DNA of 64,000 nt from contig JAEUHT010000300.1 in NCBI GenBank assembly GCA_016793265.1, positions 35,886 to 99,885 on the forward strand, given 5' to 3'. The position numbers were made by a program, and so were the translations under genes. The notes below the pieces were generated by a model. The model was not told the DNA's origin, searched no databases, and saw only the letters and a list, made by a program, of their open reading frames with translations. The stretch is from Planctomycetota bacterium. GTDB taxonomy: Bacteria > Planctomycetota > UBA1135 > UBA2386. Shown piece by piece: positions 25,895-33,982 of this stretch (its first letter is position 1; each line of letters starts with the position of its first letter).

Positions 25895-25933
25895 GATGCA
25901 TGATTATGCATCGAGCGTGCATTCTTATGCATC
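25895..25933 (-). promoter_or_regulatory. Paired ARG boxes (ArgR operators) upstream of argGHA
   Basis: Two imperfect 18-bp palindromes, GATGCATGATTATGCATC (25895-25912) and CGTGCATTCTTATGCATC (25916-25933), start exactly 21 bases apart with a three-base gap. That is the geometry that hexameric ArgR binds in E. coli and relatives. They are strikingly AT-rich for this genome and share the GCAT..TTATGC core with the boxes upstream of argR. They also lie in the divergent space before the acyl carrier protein gene, about 170 bases from its start. Confidence 0.88.
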
Positions 25934-25950
25934 GTGCACGGGCGCGTCAA
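25922..25950 (-). promoter_or_regulatory. Candidate argG promoter overlapped by the ARG boxes
   Basis: On the minus strand TTGACG (25950-25945) is followed after 17 bases by TAAGAA (25927-25922), or after 15 by CATAAG, inside the upstream ARG box. Bound ArgR would cover the -10 region, so repression by occlusion is the natural reading. The -10 match is weak. Confidence 0.5.
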
Positions 25951-26105
25951 GCCTGCGGCGCACAGTTCGTGGGCCGGGTGCCGTCGCGGCTGACGAGCGC
26001 CGTTCGTCGGCCGCTCGGGAGCGGGTGGTTCGTTTGCGGTGCGGGGCGGTGGACTACGCCCTGCGGACCGTTGTGGCCCGGCGGAGGTTGCCGCATCGTC
26101 ATGGC

Positions 26106-26411
26106 ATGTCCGCCGCTCCGACCGACGATCGCACGCCGCCGGCCGGCACGACCCGGGCGTCGTGCCGAGAGGCCGTGCGCGCCTTCCTGGCGCGCACGTT
26201 CCTGCTGTCGGATGCCGAGTTCCCGCACGACGACGACACCTCCTTGATGGCCGCCAACGTGATCGACTCGACCGGCGTGCTCGAGTTGATCCTGTTCCTC
26301 GAGCAGGCCTTCGGGGTGACCGTGACCGACGCCGAGGCGACGCCGAAGAACCTCGACAGCGTGCGGCGCATCGTCGACTTCGTGCTGCGCCGGTGCGGCG
26401 CCGGCGGCTGA
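26106..26411 (+). CDS. Acyl carrier protein
   Basis: A 101-residue stand-alone carrier protein. The helix-II phosphopantetheine site is MAANVIDSTGVLELILFLEQ with Ser55 as the attachment residue; the rest (REAVRAFLARTFLL, VTVTDAEATPKNLDSVRRIV) fits the four-helix ACP fold. An Asp-Ser-Thr sequence replaces the Asp-Ser-Leu of fatty-acid ACP, so this is more like carrier proteins of secondary or polysaccharide pathways. The start at 26106 (MSAAPTDD) is used because longer versions would read through the ARG boxes. Two bases separate its stop from the AMP-forming ligase, which is the likely loading enzyme. Confidence 0.88.
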   Translation: MSAAPTDDRTPPAGTTRASCREAVRAFLARTFLLSDAEFPHDDDTSLMAANVIDSTGVLELILFLEQAFGVTVTDAEATPKNLDSVRRIVDFVLRRCGAGG

Positions 26412-26413
26412 GC

Positions 26414-27925
26414 ATGCAGCGTGTCGACGACCTGCTGTGGGCGACGGCAGGGCGCTCGCCGCAGCGCACCGCGCTGGTCTGCGGCGACGAACGGCTCGTC
26501 TACGGCGAGTTCGCGGCGCGCGTCGCACGGTTGGCGGCGGCCCTGCGCGCCCGCGGCGTGCGGCGCGGCGACCGGGTGTTGACCTGGTTGCCCAACTCGG
26601 TGCCGCTCGCCGTGGTGCTGTTCGCGGCGCTCGCCGCCGGCGCCGCCTTCGTCGTCGTCGATCCGAGCAGCAAGCCCGACCGCCTCGCCGCGTTGTGTGC
26701 CGATGCGACCCCGCGGGCCGTGTTCGTGCCGGCGGCCCGCGCGGCGGCGTGCCGGGCCGCGGTCGGCCCGGCGCTGTTGCTGACCGTCGGCGGCGACGGT
26801 GGCGACGCCAGCTACGACGAACTGCTCGCCGTGGCCGCGGCTCCGCCCCGGCGCGACCACATCGACCGCGACCTCGCCTGCCTCGTCTACACCTCCGGCA
26901 GCACCGGCGGCCAGAAGGGCGTGATGTCGGCGCACCACAACGTCGTCTTCGCCGCGCGCTCGATCCTGAGCTACCTCGGCACCGCTGCCGACGACGTGGT
27001 GATCACGGCGCTGCCGTGGGCCTTCGACTACGGCCTCTACCAGCTGCTGATGGCGGTCGCCTGCGGCGCCACGCTGGTGTACGAGCCGTTCACCTTCCCG
27101 GCGGCGTTCCTCGAGCGGCTCGCTGCCGAACGCGCGACCGTGCTGCCTGGTGTGCCGACGCTGTGGGCGATGCTGCTCGGCATGGACCTCGCCGCCTTCG
27201 ACCTGTCGTCGCTGCGCTGCCTGACCAACACCGGCGCCGCGTTGTCGCCGGCGCACCTGCAACGTCTGCGGCAGGCCCTGCCGCAGGCGCGGCTGTTCGC
27301 GATGTACGGGCTGACCGAGACCAAGCGAACGCTCTACCTGCCGCCCGAGTGGCTCGATCAGAAGGCCGGCTCGGTGGGCATCGCCATCCCGGGCACCGAG
27401 GTCTGGATCGAAGACGAACGGGGGCAGAGGCTCGGCGACGGTGCGGTCGGCGAGCTCGTCGTGCGCGGCGGCCATGTCATGCTCGGCTACTGGAACGCAC
27501 CGGAGCTGTCGGCGCAGCGCTTCCCGCCGGGGCCGTTGCCTGGCGAACGGCTCTGCCGCACCGGCGACCTGTTCCGCCGCGATGCCGATGGTTGCCACTG
27601 GTTCGTCGGTCGTCGCGACGACCTGCTCAAGAGCCGCGGCCAGAAGGTGGCGCCGATCGAGATCGAGCACACGCTGCGCGAGCTGCCCGAGGTCGTCGAT
27701 GCCGCCGTGATCGGCGTCGACGACGGCACGCTCGGCACCGCCATCGTCGCCCACGTGGTGCCGCGCGCGGCCACGCTCGACGCGCGCGCGGTGCTGCGCC
27801 ACTGCAAGGCGCGGTTGGAGGACTTCAAGGTGCCCGACCGGGTCGTCTTCCACGCCGCGCTGCCGCGCACCCAGAACGGCAAGGTCGACCGCGCCGCGTT
27901 GGGGCGCGACTCAGGCCGGGGCTGA
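26414..27925 (+). CDS. AMP-forming acyl/aminoacyl ligase paired with an ACP
   Basis: A 503-residue adenylating enzyme (ANL superfamily). The P-loop is YTSGSTGGQKGV (about residues 159-170); later motifs are MYGLTETKRTLYLP, GELVVRGGHVMLGYWN, CRTGDLFRRDADGCHWFVGR and the C-terminal catalytic Lys in RTQNGKVDRAAL. It should activate a carboxylic or amino acid with ATP and load it on the adjacent ACP. The length and ACP partner resemble exosortase-A-associated acyl-CoA ligases and EPS-locus ligases, but no exosortase gene is present here. The substrate is unknown. Its last 15 bases overlap the end of the convergent acetyltransferase gene. Confidence 0.9.
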   Translation: MQRVDDLLWATAGRSPQRTALVCGDERLVYGEFAARVARLAAALRARGVRRGDRVLTWLPNSVPLAVVLFAALAAGAAFVVVDPSSKPDRLAALCADATPRAVFVPAARAAACRAAVGPALLLTVGGDGGDASYDELLAVAAAPPRRDHIDRDLACLVYTSGSTGGQKGVMSAHHNVVFAARSILSYLGTAADDVVITALPWAFDYGLYQLLMAVACGATLVYEPFTFPAAFLERLAAERATVLPGVPTLWAMLLGMDLAAFDLSSLRCLTNTGAALSPAHLQRLRQALPQARLFAMYGLTETKRTLYLPPEWLDQKAGSVGIAIPGTEVWIEDERGQRLGDGAVGELVVRGGHVMLGYWNAPELSAQRFPPGPLPGERLCRTGDLFRRDADGCHWFVGRRDDLLKSRGQKVAPIEIEHTLRELPEVVDAAVIGVDDGTLGTAIVAHVVPRAATLDARAVLRHCKARLEDFKVPDRVVFHAALPRTQNGKVDRAALGRDSGRG

Positions 27926-28570
27926 AGGCGGCTCCAGCGGCACCGTGAAGCGCTGCGGCTCACGCAGCAGCTCGGCGAGCGGGCGATCCCACCAGCGTTC
28001 GGCGAGCAGCTGCTGGATGCGCGCTTCGTCGAAGCGGTAACCGACCACGCGCGCCGGGTTGCCGTGCACGATCGCGTACGGCGGCACGTCGCGGCCGACG
28101 ACCGCGCCGGCGCCGATCACGGCGCCATCGCCGATCGATCGCACCGACGGCAACACGACGGCGAAGTTGGAGATCCAGACGTCGTTGCCGACGACCAGCT
28201 GCGTGCGGCTGCTGAGGTCCTTGTCGACGGCGCCGAAGGCCGGGTGGAAGAACATGCCGCTCGTCGAACGCGTCGTCAGCGGGTGGTTCTGGGTGACGAG
28301 GCGCGCGGTCTCGGCGATCGAGCAGTAGCGACCGATGCGGGTGCCTTCGTCGACGTGGAACACCGACAGCCAGCCGCCGTGCGTGAACTCGCCGACCTCG
28401 ACGCCGTGGTGCCGTGCGAAGATCTGTCGCAGGGTGATCGAGAACATCGAGCCGCCTTCGCGCCGGTAGAGCAGCCAGCGCAGCAACGCCTTCATCCGCC
28501 ATGACACCCGCGGGTAGAGCCACAGGCTCAGCGGGCCGAGCAGCCGGGCGCGGCGCATGCGCGGGGTCAC
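27911..28570 (-). CDS. Left-handed beta-helix acetyltransferase (CatB/WbbJ-like)
   Basis: A 219-residue hexapeptide-repeat acyltransferase. The repeats run through VFHVDEGTRIGRYCSIAETARLVT, VVGNDVWISNFAVVLPSVRS and IGDGAVIGAGAVVGRDVPPY. The active His is likely in QNHP, and the segment VHGNPARVVGYRFDE is the usual end of the coil, as in xenobiotic and O-antigen acetyltransferases. The basic hydrophobic N-terminus (MRRARLLGPLSLWLYPRVSWRMKALLRWLLY) may contact the membrane. The GTG start at 28570 overlaps the stop of the NAD-synthetase-like gene as GTGA. Context suggests O- or N-acetylation of a glycan or small metabolite. Confidence 0.85.
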   Translation of the reverse strand: MTPRMRRARLLGPLSLWLYPRVSWRMKALLRWLLYRREGGSMFSITLRQIFARHHGVEVGEFTHGGWLSVFHVDEGTRIGRYCSIAETARLVTQNHPLTTRSTSGMFFHPAFGAVDKDLSSRTQLVVGNDVWISNFAVVLPSVRSIGDGAVIGAGAVVGRDVPPYAIVHGNPARVVGYRFDEARIQQLLAERWWDRPLAELLREPQRFTVPLEPPSAPA

Positions 28571-29553
28571 GACGTGGCCTCCAGGCGCAGCGGCGGCCGG
28601 TGCAGCCGCAAGGCGGTGCGCCGCTTGTGTTCGATGTCGGCCCGCACGCGCTGCACCTGCGTGGCGTCGAGCCCGAGCACCGTGGCGATGCGTTCGTCGG
28701 CGACGCCGTGGTCGTGCGCCCAGAGCACGAGGTCGAGTTGTCGCAGCGGCAGCGCGAAGAAGAACTCCTCCTGCGTCTGCGGCAGGCTGTAGGTCTCGGT
28801 GCTCGGCGTCGCGTCGACGATGACGGGCGGCACGCCGAGCTGCCGGGCCAGCGCCCACACCTGCGTCTTGTAGAGGTGCGCCAGCAACTGCACGTCGGCG
28901 AGGCCGTCGCCGCCGCGCACGAAGAAGCCGAGCTCGTGTTCGAGCCGGTTGGCGGTGCCGAGCACGGCGAAGTTGCGGCTCTCGGCGGCGGTGTACTCGT
29001 GCAGCTTGCGCAGCCGCTGCTGCATGTTGGTCGCCGCGGTCAGCTGCAGGTAGGCGTCGAGCGGCAGGCGCCGCCGCTGCTGGCTGCCGTCGGGCATCGC
29101 CACCACGAGGTCGAACAGGTTGCCGCGATCCTGCTGCAGCAGGTCGCCGGCGAGCACGATCTTGTGGCGGGTGCCCGCTGGCAGACCGGGGAACACCACG
29201 CCGATGGCGCCGTCGATCCGTTCCTGGTTGCCGAGCCCGGCGAGCGCCGGGCCGAGGTCGTGGCACTGCAGTTCGACGCCGAAGCGCTCGCAGGCGAGCC
29301 GGGCGCGTTCGGCGCTGGTCGTCGACGAGCCGGGGCCGGGCAGGTGCAGCGCCAGCACGCGCGCCGGGCCGACGGCGCGGCAGGCGAGGCCGAGGCAGAC
29401 GGCGCTGTCGACGCCGCCGCTGACGGCGACGACGGCGCCGCGGCGGCGCAGCGTGGTCACGAGCTGGTCGCGCAGCCACGCGGCGATGCGTTCGCATTCG
29501 CGTTCGGCATCGAGCGCCAGCACGTCGGCGGAGAACGGCGGGCAATTGGTCAC
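28567..29553 (-). CDS. NAD-synthetase-like ATP pyrophosphatase, biosynthetic-cluster variant
   Basis: A 328-residue N-type ATP pyrophosphatase resembling NadE. The PP-loop is VAVSGGVDSAVCLGLA (about residues 42-57); downstream NadE-like blocks are NFAVLGTANRLEHELGFFVRGGDGLADVQLLAHLYKT and PSTETYSLPQTQEE. Relative to NadE there is an extra stretch of about 65 residues (about 103-168: GALAGLG...GDLLQQDRGNLFDLVVAMPDG). The GTG start at 29553 forms a GTGA overlap with the asparagine-synthase stop; an in-frame ATG at 29583 would enlarge the overlap. Because of the insertion and its place among glycan-type genes, a role in amide or amine ligation rather than NAD synthesis is inferred; housekeeping NadE cannot be excluded. 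Confidence 0.78.
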   Translation of the reverse strand: MTNCPPFSADVLALDAERECERIAAWLRDQLVTTLRRRGAVVAVSGGVDSAVCLGLACRAVGPARVLALHLPGPGSSTTSAERARLACERFGVELQCHDLGPALAGLGNQERIDGAIGVVFPGLPAGTRHKIVLAGDLLQQDRGNLFDLVVAMPDGSQQRRRLPLDAYLQLTAATNMQQRLRKLHEYTAAESRNFAVLGTANRLEHELGFFVRGGDGLADVQLLAHLYKTQVWALARQLGVPPVIVDATPSTETYSLPQTQEEFFFALPLRQLDLVLWAHDHGVADERIATVLGLDATQVQRVRADIEHKRRTALRLHRPPLRLEATS

Positions 29554-31523
29554 GGCAGGATCGGGTGGGGTTGGCGCAGGCACACGTCGACGTCGGGCGC
29601 GCGGTCGAGCCGCGGCAGCGCAGCCGGCGAGCGCACGAACTGGTGCTGCAGCAGTTGCACGGTCAAGAGGCCGCAGAGGGCCATGCCCTCGCGTTCGCTG
29701 AGCGGCCGGCCGCTCTGCGCTCGCGCCACCAGGGCCGCGGCCGCTTCGGCCTGCAGCAGCGGGTTCGCCGCCAATGCCTCGCGCTGCAGCAGTTCGCCGA
29801 CGAGGTCGTCGCCGGGCGCGAACAGGCGGTTCGGGATCGGCGCGCGGTAGGGCTGCTTCGGCCGCGCGACGATGGCCGCGGGCAACAGCCGCCGCGCGAC
29901 CTCGCGCAGCACGACCTTGGTGGTCAGGCCGCGCACCTTGCAGCGGTCGGGCAGCGTGAGGGCGAAGCCGGCGACCTCGGCGGCGAGGAACGGGTGCCGC
30001 GATTCGACGCCGTGCGCGAGACCGACGCGGTCACCTTGGCTCGACAGCAGGTACGGCGACAGGAAGGCGACGATCTCGATGGCCATGGCCCGCGCCAGCG
30101 GCGAGCTGCGGGCAAAGCCCGGCGGCAGCAGCGCCAGCAGCCGCGACGGCAGGGCCGCCGCGCCGCCGCCCGTCGCCAGCACGCGCGTCGTCCAGGCGTT
30201 GTTGCGCCAGCGCAAGGCGTGGGAGTAGAAGGCGTCGTCGACGTCGGCGAGTCCCGGGGCGAAGAACGCCTGCCACATCGCACCCTGCCGCACCGCCGCG
30301 TCGGCGACGAAGTCGTGCACGCGCGCGAGCAGCGCCGGCCGCGCCGTGGACTGCGGGCAGCGGGCCCAGAAGCGGCGCACCCGCTGCTCGAGGAAGATGC
30401 TGTAACCGCCGAACAGCTCGTCGGCGCCTTCGCCGCTGAGCACGGCCTTGATGCCGAGTTCGTGGGCGCGCGCGCTGAGCTGGAACAACGGCACCGGTGC
30501 CGTGCGCAGCAGCGGCGCTTCGCCGTGCCAGACCACCGCCGGCAGCCAGGCGCGCAGGTCCTGGTCGGCCGAGACGACCTCGTGGTGCACGCTGCCGATG
30601 GCGTCGCGGACCCGATGCTGGGCCGCCCCTTCGTCGAACGGCGCCGCCGCGAAGCGCACGCCGAGCGTGGTCAGGTTGGGCGACGCGCGCGCCGCCAGGG
30701 CCGCGAGCAGCGACGAGTCGAGGCCGCCGCTCAGGTAGACCGCGACCTTGGCGTCGGCGACGAGGCGCTGGCGCACGGCGCGGTCGAGCCGTTCGTGCAA
30801 CACATCGGCGGCCGCGGCGAGCGTCGGCGGCGTGTTGGTGGGCACGAACTCGGGGCGCCACCAGGTGTGTGTGGTACGGGTGCCGTCGGCGTCGAGGCGC
30901 AGGGTCGTTCCGGGCGGCAGGCAGCGCACGCCGACGAACGCGCTGCCGGGCGGCAGCACCGACCAGTTGACGAAGGCCTCGCTGATGGCCTCGGCGGCGA
31001 GCGCGGGTCGCACTCGACCGCCGGCGAACAGCGCCTTGGCCTCGGAGGCGAACACGAGGCCGCCGTCGACCTCGGCGTAGAACAGCGGCACGACGCCGAA
31101 GCGGTCGCGCACGAGGCGCAGTTCGCGGCGCCGCGCGTGCCAGATCGCCGCCGCGAACTGGCCGTCGAGTCGCGGCCAGACGTCGTCGCCCCATTCGGCG
31201 AACGCGTGCAGCAGCACTTCGATGTCGTTGTCGGTGCGGAAGTGGTGGCCCCGCGAGCGCAGGTCGTCGCGCCAGCGGCGATGGTCGTAGAGTTCGCCGT
31301 TGCCGACGATCCACAGGTCCTGCCGTGCGTCGGCCATCGGCTGGGCGCCGCCGTGCGGGTCGATCAGCGCGAGCCGCGTGTGCACGAGGCCGAGCTCGCC
31401 GTCGAGCAGCAGGCCATGGCCATCGGGGCCGCGGTGGCGCAGCGCCGCCGCCATGCGACCGAGCTCCTCCCTCGAAGGGGCCTCGTGGCTCGGGCTCGCG
31501 CGGACTCCGGCGATTCCACACAT
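29550..31523 (-). CDS. Asparagine synthase-like glutamine amidotransferase
   Basis: A 657-residue AsnB-type enzyme. It opens MCGIAGV, so Cys2 is the class II glutaminase nucleophile after Met removal; LRHRGPDGHG and VGNGELYD follow. The synthetase domain has the PP-loop AVYLSGGLDSSLLAALAA (about residues 261-278) and SGEGADELFGGYSIF. The start at 31523 is forced by the Cys2 rule. Enzymes of this type make asparagine, but those inside polysaccharide loci (WbpS/WbmE type) amidate uronic acids and others close lactams. Its neighbours, a GT4, the NAD-synthetase-like enzyme and an acetyltransferase, favour a glycan or small-molecule role. Confidence 0.92.
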   Translation of the reverse strand: MCGIAGVRASPSHEAPSREELGRMAAALRHRGPDGHGLLLDGELGLVHTRLALIDPHGGAQPMADARQDLWIVGNGELYDHRRWRDDLRSRGHHFRTDNDIEVLLHAFAEWGDDVWPRLDGQFAAAIWHARRRELRLVRDRFGVVPLFYAEVDGGLVFASEAKALFAGGRVRPALAAEAISEAFVNWSVLPPGSAFVGVRCLPPGTTLRLDADGTRTTHTWWRPEFVPTNTPPTLAAAADVLHERLDRAVRQRLVADAKVAVYLSGGLDSSLLAALAARASPNLTTLGVRFAAAPFDEGAAQHRVRDAIGSVHHEVVSADQDLRAWLPAVVWHGEAPLLRTAPVPLFQLSARAHELGIKAVLSGEGADELFGGYSIFLEQRVRRFWARCPQSTARPALLARVHDFVADAAVRQGAMWQAFFAPGLADVDDAFYSHALRWRNNAWTTRVLATGGGAAALPSRLLALLPPGFARSSPLARAMAIEIVAFLSPYLLSSQGDRVGLAHGVESRHPFLAAEVAGFALTLPDRCKVRGLTTKVVLREVARRLLPAAIVARPKQPYRAPIPNRLFAPGDDLVGELLQREALAANPLLQAEAAAALVARAQSGRPLSEREGMALCGLLTVQLLQHQFVRSPAALPRLDRAPDVDVCLRQPHPILP

Positions 31524-31652
31524 GGGTCGCTTCCACCGGGCGCGAACCTGGCGCGCCATGTGCTCTCGAATAGAGCCGTCTGCCGCACTTGGCGATGCGT
31601 TGCAGTGGGAAGCGGGCCGGGGCTGAGTGCGCACCCGCGGGCTCGCGGCCGC

Positions 31653-32918
31653 TCAGTGCTTCTGCACGGTCGCCAGGAAGTGGGTGAGCCGGCCAGCGAG
31701 CTGGCGCCGTTCGTAGTCGGCGAGCTGCGGCGCGAAGGCGGCGGCGCGCAAGTCCCCGCGGCGGCATGCGGCATGCAGTGCCACCACGGCGGCGGCCAAC
31801 GACTCGGGGTCGCACGGGTCGGCGAGGAACGTATGCGGCGCGCTGGCGACGAGATCGCGCGCGTCGCCGGCGGGCAACGCCGCCAGCAGCGGCCGGCCGC
31901 TCGCGAGGTACTCGTAGGTCTTGCCCGGCACGATGCGCGCACGCCGTCCGGCCGGCAGGCCGTGCAGGGTCAGGAACAGCGCGTCTGCTTCGCGCAGGCA
32001 ACGCACGGTCGCGGCGTGCGGCAGGTAGCCGGTGAGTTCGACCAGGTCGGCGACCCCCGACTCGGCGACGCAGCGTCGCAGCGCCGCATCGGGGCGGCCG
32101 ACGATGACGAGGCGCACTGCCGAGCCGGCCGGATCGCCCCGTTCGCGCAGGTGGCGCAGCGCCGCCAGCAGAGGGGCCGGGGTGCGGCCGCGCGGGTCGA
32201 TCGGCTCCGGGCGGTGGCGCAGCCAGCCGAGCAGGCGCCGCAGCGGCCGTTCGCCGGCGTAGAGCTCGCTGCACAAGAACGAGCCGCCGTGCACGAGGCG
32301 CAGCACGGGGCTTGGTTCGACGACCGGCGCCGGGCCGGCGAAGTCGAGCGCGTCCCAGCCGTTCGGGATCGCAACCGTACGTTCACGGAGCGAGGGCATC
32401 GCCGCCACGATCGCGCGGCGGCTCTCTTCGCAGTTGGCGATCACGCCGTCGGCCGCGGTGAGCGCCGCGCGCATGCCGGCGAACGCCCGCCGCCAGTGCC
32501 ATCGGCTGCGGTAGTCCAACACGCCGTCGAGCGCCCACGGGTCGCGCAGGTCGAGCACGGTCGGCACGCCGAAGCGCCGGCCGAGTTCGAGCGCGACCGG
32601 CGCCAGCTGGAACGGCGACATCGTCGCCAGCACGATGTCGGGTCGATCGGCGGCGTCGAGGCGTTCGCCGGCCTGCAGCAGGGCACCGTGCAGTTCGGGC
32701 CAGGTCGTGGCCGCGGCGCGCACGACGTCCGCCTCGCGCACGGCGTCGAGGCCCTCTGCGTCGGCTGGGTCGAAGTCGCCGCGCTGCGCCGGCACCGCGC
32801 GCGTCAGCACCGTGCAGCGCACGCCGAGCCCCGGCAGATGGCGCGCGAACGAACGTGGCCGCTGCGCGCCCGGGCCGCCGTCGGGCGGGAAGTAGTGCGC
32901 CAGCAACAACACGTGCAT
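31653..32918 (-). CDS. Glycosyltransferase family 4 protein
   Basis: A 421-residue GT-B glycosyltransferase. The N-terminus MHVLLLAHYFPPDGGPGAQRP is the typical WcaI/EPS-type acceptor-domain opening, and the donor domain shows VIANCEESRRAIV, IPNGWDALDF, LRLVHGGSFL, LVELTGYLPHAATVRCLREADALFL and IVPGKTYEYLASGRPLLAAL, the last containing the donor-binding Glu. It is first in a probable four-gene run; 129 bases separate it from the asparagine-synthase-like gene, while the other junctions overlap. The cytoplasmic side of the inner membrane is the expected location. The sugar is unknown. Confidence 0.88.
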   Translation of the reverse strand: MHVLLLAHYFPPDGGPGAQRPRSFARHLPGLGVRCTVLTRAVPAQRGDFDPADAEGLDAVREADVVRAAATTWPELHGALLQAGERLDAADRPDIVLATMSPFQLAPVALELGRRFGVPTVLDLRDPWALDGVLDYRSRWHWRRAFAGMRAALTAADGVIANCEESRRAIVAAMPSLRERTVAIPNGWDALDFAGPAPVVEPSPVLRLVHGGSFLCSELYAGERPLRRLLGWLRHRPEPIDPRGRTPAPLLAALRHLRERGDPAGSAVRLVIVGRPDAALRRCVAESGVADLVELTGYLPHAATVRCLREADALFLTLHGLPAGRRARIVPGKTYEYLASGRPLLAALPAGDARDLVASAPHTFLADPCDPESLAAAVVALHAACRRGDLRAAAFAPQLADYERRQLAGRLTHFLATVQKH

Positions 32919-33034
32919 GCCGGCAGCATGCGTCGGCCGGGCTGCGGCCGCCATGGTCGTTAGAGCGAAGCCGCGCCGGCGCATCGGCTGCGGACGCAGC
33001 GACCTCGCAACGGCGAGGTCCGCGGGTGCTGCGA

Positions 33035-33982
33035 TCAGCGGATCAACAGCGCGAGCAGCGCCTTCTGCACGTGCAACCGGTTCTCTGCGATGTCGTAGAC
33101 GACGCTCTGCGGGCCGTCCATGACCTCCTGCGTGACCTCCCAGCCGCGGTGGGCGGGCAGGCAGTGCATGAACAGGGCGCTCTTGTTGGCGCGCGCCATC
33201 ATCTCCTCGTCGACCTGGTAGGCGGCGAAGATGCCGTTCCTCTCTTCGATCTCGTCCTCCTGGCCCATGCTGGCCCAGACGTCGGTGTAGATCGCGTCGG
33301 CGCCCTCGGCAGCGGCGTCCGGGTCGTTGAGGATCGTCACCTCGGCGCCGGTGTCGAGCGCCACGCGCATCGCCTCGTTGACGACGCGCGAGTTGGGCTC
33401 GTAGCCCTCCGGCGAGCAGACGCGGATATGGGTGCCGAGTTTGACCGCGGTGTGGATCAGCGCGTGGCACGTGTTGTTGCCGTCGCCGACGTAGGTCAGC
33501 GTGCGGCCACGAACGTCGCCCCACTTCTCGGTCATGGTGAAGAAGTCGCTGAGCGCCTGGCACGGGTGTACGAAGTCGGACAGGCCGTTGATGACCGGGA
33601 TGCCGGCGTGCGACGCCAGCTCTTCGAGCGCCTTGTGTTTGAAGGTGCGGGCGACGATGCCGTGCACCCAGCGTTCGAGGTTCTTGGCCACGTCCTTGAC
33701 CGATTCGCGCGAGCCGAGCCGCGCGTCGCGGTGGTCCATGAACACGGCGCTGCCGCCGAGGTCCTGCATGCCGACGTCGAAGGTGAAGCGCGTGCGCAGC
33801 GAGTCCTTCTCGAAGATCATCGCCAGCCGCTTGTTGCGCAGCAGCTCGGTGTGCACCGTGCGGTTGTGCTTGAGCTCCTTGGCGACGGCGAAGACGCGGC
33901 CGATGTCATTGGTGGTCAGCGCCGAGGTGCAGAGCAGGTCCGGCACCGTCAGCGGGGTCAGATCGAGGGTGGGCTTCTTCAC
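33035..33982 (-). CDS. argF: Ornithine carbamoyltransferase
   Basis: A 315-residue enzyme that makes citrulline from ornithine and carbamoyl phosphate. The carbamoyl-phosphate loop is FEKDSLRTRFTFDVGM (S61-R65); HPCQALSDF, TYVGDGNNTCHALI and FMHCLPAHRGWEVT are the ornithine-binding and active-site segments. The GTG start at 33982 overlaps the argD stop as GTGA. Last gene of the argRCBDF operon. The sequence after the stop (32919-33034) shows no further gene. Confidence 0.95.
   Translation of the reverse strand: MKKPTLDLTPLTVPDLLCTSALTTNDIGRVFAVAKELKHNRTVHTELLRNKRLAMIFEKDSLRTRFTFDVGMQDLGGSAVFMDHRDARLGSRESVKDVAKNLERWVHGIVARTFKHKALEELASHAGIPVINGLSDFVHPCQALSDFFTMTEKWGDVRGRTLTYVGDGNNTCHALIHTAVKLGTHIRVCSPEGYEPNSRVVNEAMRVALDTGAEVTILNDPDAAAEGADAIYTDVWASMGQEDEIEERNGIFAAYQVDEEMMARANKSALFMHCLPAHRGWEVTQEVMDGPQSVVYDIAENRLHVQKALLALLIR

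Noticed and set aside
25896..26105. An N-terminal extension of the acyl carrier protein beginning in the ARG boxes
   Set aside because: The extra 70 residues are basic and unlike ACPs; a normal 101-residue ACP starts at 26106.
29565..32963. A 1132-codon plus-strand frame opposite the AsnB-like and GT4 genes
   Set aside because: Both minus-strand genes have intact family motifs; this frame shows none and is a GC-driven antisense shadow.
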